Shown here piece after piece: positions 18,107 to 25,270 of a stretch of DNA of 64,000 nucleotides. Location of the stretch: assembly GCA_017469925.1 (NCBI GenBank), contig JAFUFK010000023.1, positions 62,001 to 126,000 on the forward strand, in the 5' to 3' direction. Source of the stretch: Bacteroidaceae bacterium. Its GTDB lineage: Bacteria > Bacteroidota > Bacteroidia > Bacteroidales > Bacteroidaceae. Position 1 is the first letter of the stretch. Each line of letters starts with the position of its first letter. The position numbers and the translations under genes are program-made. The notes beneath the pieces were generated by a model. That model had not been told where the DNA came from and ran no database searches. It saw only the letters and a program-made list of their open reading frames with translations.

Positions 18107-18114
18107 CAAAGATA
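18107..18114 (-). promoter_or_regulatory. -7 element of the symporter-GH43 operon
   Basis: The minus strand reads TATCTTTG, 28 bp before the start codon. There is no TTG at the expected -33 position, as at the GH5-GH43 promoter, and the shared box lies just upstream. Confidence 0.6.
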
Positions 18115-18145
18115 CCCCTTTTCTTCGAAACCTCCTTACCCACTT

Positions 18146-18174
18146 GTCCCAAAGACTTGTTTTTTTGTCTCATT
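18146..18174 (-). promoter_or_regulatory. Putative operator, copy 2
   Basis: On the plus strand GTCCCAAAGACTT, 8 bp, GTCTCATT: all 21 fixed positions are identical to copy 1 although the 8-bp spacer and flanks differ. It starts exactly 32 bp beyond the edge of the -7 element, as in the other two copies. Confidence 0.7.
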
Positions 18175-18230
18175 GCCGGGAGAAGCACAAAAAAGCAGTA
18201 TCGGAGTGTAAGGATATTTCAAATTCCGGA

Positions 18231-18368
18231 CTCCGTGTCCGACATCTGCGGCTGGAAGTAATATTAACCGATGGCCATCGGTTGACATAACTTATGGCCA
18301 TCGGTTAATATTACTTGAGGAGGTAGGTTAACTTAACTTCCAGACGTAACTTTCCGGCCCTTCTTGAA
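18231..18368. repeat. 23-bp-period array with near-palindromic AT-rich core
   Basis: Four clear units start at 18254, 18277, 18300 and 18323, each 23 bp on from the last, with weaker flanking units at 18231 and 18346. The core is RGTTRAYWTWAC-like (palindromic ideal GGTTAATATTAACC), followed by a spacer ending ATGGCC in the first two units. GTAATATTAACCGATGGCC and its complement also form long inverted repeats between units 1 and 3. It lies in the 498-bp divergent gap between the symporter and porP genes (18079-18576); beyond the promoter, operator and this array I see only an alternating CG tract at 18498-18508 there. Confidence 0.7.
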
Positions 18369-18576
18369 TCTGTTCAGAAAGTGTTGTAAATCAGTGTGTT
18401 ACCACCCCTTTGGGAGACGAGCAACCATGCCTCGCCGGCAAGGCCTGGCCGGACGGCAGCCGATGGGCCGATGTAATGAAAAAGGATAGATAGATGAACG
18501 CGCGCGTGAGGGCCTGCACAAGTTTTTTCGTCGCGACATACAATAATCCGTGCCCCCAGTGCGTTATAGATTGTGG

Positions 18577-19518
18577 ATGAAAAGACTGTTGCCAGTGGTT
18601 GTATGCGTGCTGATAGCTACACGAGTATGCGCACAGTACGATGCAGCGTTCACAAACTACTGGGCGCTGCAAAGCTACTTCAACCCTGCAGCAAGCGGAC
18701 TGGAAGGACAACTGAACATCCAAGGCGCCTACAGCATGCAGCTGGCCGGATTCGAAGACGCTCCCTCCACGATGTTGGCCACCGCCGACCTGCCGCTCTT
18801 CTTCCTGAGTCCCCGACATGGCGTTGGCGTGGGGTTCATGAACGACGAAATCGGCCTTTTCTCCAATAAAAAGTTGTACCTGCAATATGCCTACCACCAG
18901 CCGCTATGGGGCGGAAACCTGAGCATCGGAGCCCGGGTGGGATTCCTCAACGAGACGTTCGACGGTTCGGAACTCGACGTCGAGGACAGCGGCGACCCGG
19001 CATTCGCCTCCAGCGAGGTTGACGGAACGGGAGTGGACGTGGACGCCGGTCTGCGCTACACCTACAAGAAACGGTGGTACGTGGGGTTGAGTTCGATGCA
19101 CCTGACAGCGCCCACCATCAAACTGGGCGACGACAAGACGCACGAGACCAGCGTAAGCCGGCTCTACTACCTGACGGGCGGCTACACACTGCACTTCCGG
19201 CAACCCGCCTACGTGCTCTACACCTCGGCCATCGTGCGCACCGACCTGCAAGCCTGGCGAGGCGACGTTACGGCACGCCTGGCCTACAATGGCGAGAAGA
19301 TACACCTCTACGGAGGTCTCTCGTACAGCCCCACGATAAGTGTGGCGGTGCTGCTCGGAACCACATTCCACGGCATACAGATAGGCTACTCGTACGAGGT
19401 CTATACGGGAGGCATTGGCGCCCTCCACGGCACCCACGAACTGGTGGTGGGATACCAAACCGACCTGAACCTCTTCAAGAAAGGCAAAAACCTGCACAAG
19501 AGCGTGCGCATACTGTGA
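18577..19518 (+). CDS. porP: PorP/SprF family T9SS outer-membrane protein
   Basis: A 313-residue outer-membrane beta-barrel of the PorP/SprF family. I choose the ATG at 18577 (MKRLLPVVVCVLIATRVCAQ, a good signal peptide) rather than an in-frame ATG 27 bp upstream. The mature N-terminus YDAAFTNYWALQSYFNPAASG is the family hallmark, and alternating aromatic strands run to the end. Family knowledge: PorP-like proteins pair with the PorK/PorN ring and the PorLM motor, or anchor surface adhesins. It is first gene of the porP-gldK-gldL-gldM-gldN order found across Bacteroidetes. No convincing TAnnTTTG promoter is visible close upstream; the 23-bp array lies 210-350 bp upstream. Confidence 0.93.
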   Translation: MKRLLPVVVCVLIATRVCAQYDAAFTNYWALQSYFNPAASGLEGQLNIQGAYSMQLAGFEDAPSTMLATADLPLFFLSPRHGVGVGFMNDEIGLFSNKKLYLQYAYHQPLWGGNLSIGARVGFLNETFDGSELDVEDSGDPAFASSEVDGTGVDVDAGLRYTYKKRWYVGLSSMHLTAPTIKLGDDKTHETSVSRLYYLTGGYTLHFRQPAYVLYTSAIVRTDLQAWRGDVTARLAYNGEKIHLYGGLSYSPTISVAVLLGTTFHGIQIGYSYEVYTGGIGALHGTHELVVGYQTDLNLFKKGKNLHKSVRIL

Positions 19519-19525
19519 GAAGGCA

Positions 19526-19555
19526 AGTAAATGAGAAACTGAGAAACTGAGAAAT
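19526..19555 (+). repeat. Short tandem repeat in the gldK leader
   Basis: The 37-bp gap before gldK contains three consecutive copies of an 8-9 base unit TGAGAAAC (the last ends TGAGAAAT). The purine-rich run ends two bases before the ATG, so it may serve as the ribosome-binding region. Confidence 0.5.
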
Positions 19556-21034
19556 ATGAAGACAAAGACGATATTAATGTTGATGGCAGTCGTGGCCCTG
19601 AGCTGGGCGATGACGGCCTGCATGGGTTCCAGCAGTTCTGCCAACGCCATGGGCGGCGAGGTGACTGGAGTCAAGGGCTCGGCCTTTGCCGAATCTACCC
19701 CGTTTGGCATGGTGCCCGTGCGCAAGGGCTCACTGAAGGTGGGTCTGGAGGAGAATGATACCCTGTGGGGCGCCGAGTTCCCCGCCCGTGAAATCTCTGT
19801 GGATGGTTTCTGGATGGACGAGACTGAGGTCTCGAATGCCAAGTACCGCCAGTTTGTCAACTGGGTGCGCGACAGCATCATCCGTGAGCGCCTGGCCGAC
19901 CCCGCATACGGCGGCGACGAGACCTACAAGATCGAGGAGGACAAGGAGGGCAACCCCATCACGCCCTACCTCAACTGGAACAAGAGCATCCCCTGGAAGA
20001 AAGCCAACGAGGACGAGGCTCGCGCCATCGAGAGCGTCTATGTGATTCACCCCATCGATGGCACAAAGATGCTGGATGCCAGCCAGATGAACTATCGCTA
20101 CGAAATCTACGACTATGCAGCCGCTGCACAGCGTAAGTACCGCCTGAACCCCGAAGAGCGCGACCTGAACACCGACGCCAGCCACGATGCCGTGCGCAAT
20201 CGCGAGGTCCTGATCAGTAAGGACACGGCGTGGATCGACGACGACGGCAAGATTGTGCGCCAGACCATCACCCGTCCGCTCACCGGTCCGTGGGACTTCC
20301 TCAACACCTACATCGTGAACATCTTCCCCGACACCACCTGTTGGGTCAACGACTTCCAGAACGCCGACAACGAGCGCTACATGAAACTCTATTTCAACAA
20401 TCCCGCCTTCGACGAATACCCCGTAGTGGGCGTGACGTGGGAGCAGGCCAACGCCTTCTGCGCATGGCGCACCAACTTCCTGCTGAAGGGCATCGGCGGC
20501 CAGGCCAAGTATATCCAGCGCTACCGCCTGCCCTCCGAAATCGAGTGGGAGTATGCTGCCCGCGGTAAGTCCGGCAGTGCCTTCCCCTGGGAGAGTGGCG
20601 AGGTGAAGAGCGACAAGAATTGCTTCTATGCCAACTTCAAGCCCGACCGTGGTAACTACACCGAAGACGGCAGCCTGATAACCTCGAAGTGCGGCATCTA
20701 TAGCGCCAACTCCAATGGCCTCTACGACATGGCCGGAAACGTGGCAGAGTGGACCAGCACCGTCTATACCGAGGCCGGCGTCGAGAGCATGAGCGACATG
20801 AATCCCGAACTGAAGTACAACGCTGCCAAGGAAGACCCCTACCGGCTGAAGAAGAAAAGCGTGCGCGGCGGTTCGTGGAAGGACCCCGAGAGCATGATTC
20901 GTTCGGCTTGGCGTACCTATGAGTACCAGAACCAGCCCCGTTCGTACATAGGCTTCCGCTGCGTGCGCTCGATGGTAAGCGACAGCTCGAAGCAACCCAA
21001 ACAATCGAAACAACAGAACAACAAGAAGAAATAA
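19556..21034 (+). CDS. gldK: T9SS ring lipoprotein GldK/PorK
   Basis: A 492-residue outer-membrane lipoprotein: the signal peptide ends in the lipobox MTAC with Cys22 as the lipidated residue. The mature protein is a formylglycine-generating-enzyme-like (SUMF1) fold, shown by PVVGVTWEQANAFCAWR, YRLPSEIEWEYAARG, NGLYDMAGNVAEWTS and a final RSYIGFRCVRS. In T9SS this fold is structural rather than catalytic: PorK and PorN form large periplasmic rings beneath the outer membrane. The tail is basic and Gln/Asn-rich (KQPKQSKQQNNKKK). It lies 37 bp after porP and 12 bp before gldL, in one operon. Confidence 0.95.
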   Translation: MKTKTILMLMAVVALSWAMTACMGSSSSANAMGGEVTGVKGSAFAESTPFGMVPVRKGSLKVGLEENDTLWGAEFPAREISVDGFWMDETEVSNAKYRQFVNWVRDSIIRERLADPAYGGDETYKIEEDKEGNPITPYLNWNKSIPWKKANEDEARAIESVYVIHPIDGTKMLDASQMNYRYEIYDYAAAAQRKYRLNPEERDLNTDASHDAVRNREVLISKDTAWIDDDGKIVRQTITRPLTGPWDFLNTYIVNIFPDTTCWVNDFQNADNERYMKLYFNNPAFDEYPVVGVTWEQANAFCAWRTNFLLKGIGGQAKYIQRYRLPSEIEWEYAARGKSGSAFPWESGEVKSDKNCFYANFKPDRGNYTEDGSLITSKCGIYSANSNGLYDMAGNVAEWTSTVYTEAGVESMSDMNPELKYNAAKEDPYRLKKKSVRGGSWKDPESMIRSAWRTYEYQNQPRSYIGFRCVRSMVSDSSKQPKQSKQQNNKKK

Positions 21035-21046
21035 GACACACACAAT

Positions 21047-21949
21047 ATGGCTAAGAAACTTAATCTGATAGAGGCCATCCAAAAGTGGATGGATACCATG
21101 GCCGGCCAGACCTTCATGAACTACGCGTACTCGTGGGGTGCCGCAATCGTTATCCTGGGTACGCTCTTCAAACTGACCCACTTGCCGGGAGCCAACCTCA
21201 TGCTGTTCATCGGTATGGGCACGGAGGTCTTCGTCTTCATCGTGGCTGGTTTCGAGCGCGTGACTGAGAAGGTGCCCGAAGTGGCTGGCGCAGCCCTTTC
21301 GAGCGAGACTGTAGAAGAACTGGCCAACGTGGCCGCAGCTGCTGCCCAGAACGGCGGCGGTGGCGGCGTAGCTGGTGGCGGTACGGTAGTCATCGGTGGC
21401 GGTGCTCCCGCAGGTGGTGGCACGGTAGTTATTGGCGGTGGCGGCGGTGTTGCGGCAGCGGTTGGCGAAGTCCCTGCTCAGCAGGATGGCGAACAGCCTG
21501 TCATCGTCGGTGGCGGCGGTGTCGTCGGTGGTGGTCAGCCCATCGTCCTGGGTGGCGGTCCTGCCGTCATTGGTGGCGGAGCAGGCTCTTTGGAGGCTGC
21601 TCAGATTCAGGCTACCGACCCGGCAACCGTAGAGGAGGCCGTGAAGAACTATGCCGAACAACTGACCGAACTGACCGAGGTACTGGGCCGTGTGAAAGAC
21701 CAGGCCGCCCGCATGAGCACCGACAGCGAAGAGATGGAGAACCTGAACCGCACGCTCACCGGTATTGCCACCGTTTACGAACTGCAGTTGCGTAACATCA
21801 GCAAGCAGGTATCGACCATCGAGCAAATCGACGAACAGACACGTCGCATGGCCCAGCAAATCGAGGAACTGAACAACGTCTATGCCCGTATGATTAAGGC
21901 CCTGACCGTCAACGTCGTCGGCCCTATCAATCCTCAGTCGGAGGCTTAA
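21047..21949 (+). CDS. gldL: T9SS motor protein GldL/PorL with long Gly/Val-rich linker
   Basis: A 300-residue inner-membrane protein. Two helices (about 29-43 and 50-68) separated by KLTHLPGAN, which includes the conserved polar face, are the GldL stator-like membrane unit. With GldM it forms the proton-driven rotary motor that powers T9SS. Residues about 102-190 are a low-complexity segment with repeated VVIGGG and GGGG blocks; a coiled coil follows (about 195-290). The Gly/Val-rich stretch is longer than I expect for the family. It sits 12 bp after gldK. The start is the ATG giving MAKKLNLIEAIQKWMDTMAG. Confidence 0.93.
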   Translation: MAKKLNLIEAIQKWMDTMAGQTFMNYAYSWGAAIVILGTLFKLTHLPGANLMLFIGMGTEVFVFIVAGFERVTEKVPEVAGAALSSETVEELANVAAAAAQNGGGGGVAGGGTVVIGGGAPAGGGTVVIGGGGGVAAAVGEVPAQQDGEQPVIVGGGGVVGGGQPIVLGGGPAVIGGGAGSLEAAQIQATDPATVEEAVKNYAEQLTELTEVLGRVKDQAARMSTDSEEMENLNRTLTGIATVYELQLRNISKQVSTIEQIDEQTRRMAQQIEELNNVYARMIKALTVNVVGPINPQSEA

Positions 21950-21984
21950 ATTGTAAATAGTAAATTGTCAAATTGTAAATTACA
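21947..21984 (+). repeat. AT-rich microrepeat between gldL and gldM
   Basis: A run of overlapping TAAATTG/TAAATAG/CAAATTG/TAAATT heptamer-like copies begins at the gldL stop codon and ends three bases before the gldM start codon. It leaves no purine-rich ribosome-binding site, as is common in Bacteroidetes. Confidence 0.45.
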
Positions 21985-21987
21985 ATC

Positions 21988-23541
21988 GTGGCTCAGATAA
22001 AGAAGAAAAAGATAACCCCGCGTCAGAAGATGATCAATCTGATGTACGTCGTGCTGATGGCCATGCTGGCCCTCAACGTCAGCAGCGACGTGCTGAAGGG
22101 CTTTACGCTGGTCTCTGACAAACTCGACCTCTCTACCCAGAACGCCATGCACATCAACGAAGGCATCTATAAGAACTTCGACGAGCAGATGAAGGCTAAC
22201 CCCACGAAGGTGAAGGAGTGGTACGAGAAGTCGCAGTACGTGAAGCAGATGAGCGACTCGCTCTACAACCTGGCCGAGGAACTGAAGGAAGCCATCGTTC
22301 GCAAGAGCGACGGCAAGGAAGCCGACATTCACAACATCCGCAATCAGGAGGACCTGGAGGCTGCCACCAGCGTCATGCTGGCACCCGGTAAGGGGCGTGG
22401 CAAGGAACTCTACGAGGCCATCAACAGCTATCGGAAGCGCATCACCAAGATGATTGCCGACAAGGAGAAGCGCCAGATTATCGAAAGCAACCTGAGTACC
22501 GAAGTGCCCGCGAAGGGTAAGGCCGAGGGCAAGAACTGGCAGGAGTATATGTTCGAGAGTATGCCTACGGCGGCTGCCGTCACGTCGCTGACCCAGTTAC
22601 AGAACGACGTGCGTACGGCCGAGGGCGAGGTGCTGCACACGCTGGTAAGCAACATCGACGTGAAGGACATCCGCGTCAACGAGGTCAATGCCTACGTCGT
22701 ACCCAACGCACAGACCATCGTGCAGGGCGGACGCTTCCAGGCCCAGATATTCATGGCTGCCGTCGATACTACCAACCGCCCGACCATCTTCGTCGGCGGG
22801 CGCGAAATCAAGAGCGACCACGGAGTCTATGAGACTATCTGTAACTCGACGGGCGACTTCACGCTGACCGGCTGGATTGAGACCCTCAACGGCAGTGGCG
22901 AAAAGGTGAAACGTGAGTTCCAGCAGAAATATACCGTCATCCCGCCCAGCGCAACGGTGAGTGCCGACATAATGAACGTGCTCTATGCCGGTTACGACAA
23001 CCCCATGAGTGTCAGCGTACCAGGCATTCCCAGCAGCCGCTTGCGCGTAAGCATGTCGGGTGGCTCGTTCACACAGAAGGGCGACGGCAAGTATATAGCC
23101 CGTCCTACCAATGTAGGTGGCGAGGCCGTCGTGACCGTAGCTGCCGAGACCGAAGGCCGTGTGCAGGAGATGGGTAAGTTTACCTTCCGCGTCCGCAAGT
23201 TGCCCGACCCGACGGCTTACATCCCCGTTGGCGACGACCATTTCCTTGGCGGCAAGTTGGCCAAGCAGTCGCTCATGGCGATGACCAACCTGGGTGCTGC
23301 CATCGACGACGGTCTGCTCAACATCCCCTTCTCTGTCAAGGGCTTCGAGATGGTCTTCTACGACAATATGGGTAATGCCGTTCCCGAGATTGCCCAATCC
23401 TCGGAGTTCACCCTCCGCCAGAAGAACATGATTCGCCAGCTCTCCCGTGGCAAGCGTTTCTACATCACGCGTGTCCGCGCGGTGGGCCCAGATGGCATCG
23501 AACGCACACTTAATGGCGCAATGGAAGTAATCGTTAATTAG
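21988..23541 (+). CDS. gldM: T9SS motor protein GldM/PorM (GTG start)
   Basis: A 517-residue protein with one N-terminal inner-membrane helix (about 15-32, KMINLMYVVLMAMLALNVSS) and a long periplasmic part of four domains. This matches GldM, whose helix sits inside the GldL pentamer and whose periplasmic shaft reaches the PorK/PorN ring to carry motor torque. The translation must begin at GTG 21988: the conserved MAQIKKKKITPRQKM start is encoded there and no in-frame ATG precedes it. The C-terminal domains (about 225-515) contain the YAGYDNPMSVSVPG segment typical of the family. It lies 38 bp after gldL and 22 bp before gldN. Confidence 0.95.
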   Translation: MAQIKKKKITPRQKMINLMYVVLMAMLALNVSSDVLKGFTLVSDKLDLSTQNAMHINEGIYKNFDEQMKANPTKVKEWYEKSQYVKQMSDSLYNLAEELKEAIVRKSDGKEADIHNIRNQEDLEAATSVMLAPGKGRGKELYEAINSYRKRITKMIADKEKRQIIESNLSTEVPAKGKAEGKNWQEYMFESMPTAAAVTSLTQLQNDVRTAEGEVLHTLVSNIDVKDIRVNEVNAYVVPNAQTIVQGGRFQAQIFMAAVDTTNRPTIFVGGREIKSDHGVYETICNSTGDFTLTGWIETLNGSGEKVKREFQQKYTVIPPSATVSADIMNVLYAGYDNPMSVSVPGIPSSRLRVSMSGGSFTQKGDGKYIARPTNVGGEAVVTVAAETEGRVQEMGKFTFRVRKLPDPTAYIPVGDDHFLGGKLAKQSLMAMTNLGAAIDDGLLNIPFSVKGFEMVFYDNMGNAVPEIAQSSEFTLRQKNMIRQLSRGKRFYITRVRAVGPDGIERTLNGAMEVIVN

Positions 23542-23563
23542 AGTCTAATAAGAGATACATACT

Positions 23564-24604
23564 ATGAAAAAGGTGATTTTCTTCATATTGTTCGCGGTAG
23601 CCGCTTCGGCCATGCAGGCCCAGCCGGCACGCCGCCGCACCACCACCAGCAATGCCGCTGCCCAGCAAGGTCAGGCACAGCAGCAGGTTACGGACCGTGC
23701 CTCGCTGATGTTCCCTACGGCCGACGAAATGCCTGAGGACGTGGTTTGGCGTCGCGACATCTATCGTCAGCTCGACCTTATGGCCGACAAGAATGCTCCC
23801 CTCTACTATCCCGTGGAGCCCAACGACCGTCAGGTGAACCTCTTTACCTATCTCTTCCGCCTGTTCCTGACCAAGCGCGTGCCCGTCTATAAATACAATC
23901 TGGACGGTAACGAGTCGTTTGCCGAGAAGGATCGCGTGACCGACGTCAAAGAGGTACTTGAGCGTAACTACATCTACTATGAGGAGGAGAACGGCAAGAT
24001 TACGGTGGCAGATAACGACGTGCCCTCGGCTAATGTGACGCGCTACTACATTAAGGAGAGCAGCTACTTCGACCAGCGCACGGGTACCTATAATGCCAAG
24101 GTGACGGCCATTTGCCCCATACTCGTAGAGGAAGGCGAACCAGCCAAGCCCCTCTTCTGGATAAAGTACGACGATGCCGCTCCCTACCTGAGCCGACTGC
24201 CCATCATGTCCAGCAACCTGAACAACGTCACCAACATGACGGCCGACGACTACTTCACCATGAACCGCTACGACGGCAAAATCTACAAGACCGCTAACAT
24301 GCAGGGCAAGGTGTTGGCCAACGAACCCGATACCGTGAAGGTGAAGAAGGAGCAGGAGAAGATAGAAAAGCAACTCGTCGAGTTCGAGGAGAACATCTGG
24401 CATCAGCGCGAAAAAGTGGATAGCCTCGACAGCGTGGCCGTGGCCGACCAGCCCAAGGTGAGCAAGCGCACGAAGGTGCCCACCAAGAGCGAAAAGGCCG
24501 TAAAGAGCGGTTCGACCAACCGTCGCTCCAGTGGTGGCAATACCGAGAAGCGCCAGAAGACCAGTTCGGCACCCGCAGCCAGTGCACGACGCACGAGAAG
24601 GTGA
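23564..24604 (+). CDS. gldN: T9SS ring protein GldN/PorN
   Basis: A 346-residue periplasmic protein that with GldK builds the T9SS ring. The signal peptide is about 1-19 (ends SAMQAQ). A short basic, Gln/Ala-rich segment precedes the conserved domain (about 45-235), which includes PEDVVWRRDIYRQLDLMADKN, PLYYPVEPN and VKEVLERNYIYYEEENGK. The C-terminal third (about 250-346) is low complexity, rich in Lys, Ser and Arg, ending in SARRTRR; such basic tails vary widely between orthologues. It is the last of the five core genes. Confidence 0.94.
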   Translation: MKKVIFFILFAVAASAMQAQPARRRTTTSNAAAQQGQAQQQVTDRASLMFPTADEMPEDVVWRRDIYRQLDLMADKNAPLYYPVEPNDRQVNLFTYLFRLFLTKRVPVYKYNLDGNESFAEKDRVTDVKEVLERNYIYYEEENGKITVADNDVPSANVTRYYIKESSYFDQRTGTYNAKVTAICPILVEEGEPAKPLFWIKYDDAAPYLSRLPIMSSNLNNVTNMTADDYFTMNRYDGKIYKTANMQGKVLANEPDTVKVKKEQEKIEKQLVEFEENIWHQREKVDSLDSVAVADQPKVSKRTKVPTKSEKAVKSGSTNRRSSGGNTEKRQKTSSAPAASARRTRR

Positions 24605-24613
24605 GGGGGAAGT

Positions 24614-24645
24614 GAAGGAGTGAAGAAGCGAAGGAGTGAAGAAGT
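24614..24645 (+). repeat. Perfectly adjacent 16-bp duplication in a ribosome-binding region
   Basis: GAAGGAGTGAAGAAGC (24614-24629) is followed at once by GAAGGAGTGAAGAAGT (24630-24645), differing only in the last base. Each copy contains a Shine-Dalgarno-like AAGGAG. The second copy ends one base before the ATG at 24647. Confidence 0.7.
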
Positions 24646-24646
24646 G

Positions 24647-25270
24647 ATGAAGATGCTGCGATATAGCTTGTTGCTTTGTCTGCTGCTGGCGGTAGGCCCG
24701 CTGGCAGCACAGCCCGTGCCCGTTCCGGCGCCCGTCAAGCTGCCGTTAGAGAAGAGCGTGAAGCCTCGGAGTTGGGGCATCGAGGGCGGACTCGACCTCA
24801 GTCACTTCTCAGCCTCGCGCGAACTCATCTCGGCCGAGAACCGCACAGGTTGGTTCATCGGTCTGAAGATAAAGACCAAGATACCCCTACCCAACCTGGG
24901 TCTCGATGCAGCTCTGCTCTACGACCAGAACGACTTTTCCTATGAGCAGGAGACCGACCTGCGCGAGAAAAAGCTGCACATGTTCCAGGCCCCCGTCAAC
25001 CTGCGCTACAACTGGACCATCGTTCCCAGCTTTGTGCTTTATCTGGCTACTGGCCCCCAGTGGAATTGGATTGTTGACCGCGAAAGGATAGGGCAGGTTG
25101 GCCACCTTGAGCACACCTTTTTCGACTGGAACATCGGCATGGGCCTCGAGTTGCTCCGCCATGTCCAGTTCGGCTTTAACTACAACATCCCGATGGGCAA
25201 GATGGGCGAAATCAATAACGTCAACTTGGAGGGCCACACATGGAACGTTCGCCTCGCCTACTACTTTTAG
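24647..25270 (+). CDS. Small outer-membrane beta-barrel protein
   Basis: A protein of about 207 residues with a signal peptide (MKMLRYSLLLCLLLAVGPLAAQ) and alternating aromatic/polar strands ending in NVRLAYYF, the C-terminal aromatic pattern of outer-membrane barrels (OMP_b-brl type). I choose the ATG at 24647, with a second in-frame ATG at 24653; an upstream GTG at 24620 would add nine charged residues before the signal peptide. It follows gldN by 42 bp and overlaps priA by 31 bp, so it probably belongs to the T9SS operon. A specific role in secretion is not shown by the sequence. Confidence 0.85.
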   Translation: MKMLRYSLLLCLLLAVGPLAAQPVPVPAPVKLPLEKSVKPRSWGIEGGLDLSHFSASRELISAENRTGWFIGLKIKTKIPLPNLGLDAALLYDQNDFSYEQETDLREKKLHMFQAPVNLRYNWTIVPSFVLYLATGPQWNWIVDRERIGQVGHLEHTFFDWNIGMGLELLRHVQFGFNYNIPMGKMGEINNVNLEGHTWNVRLAYYF

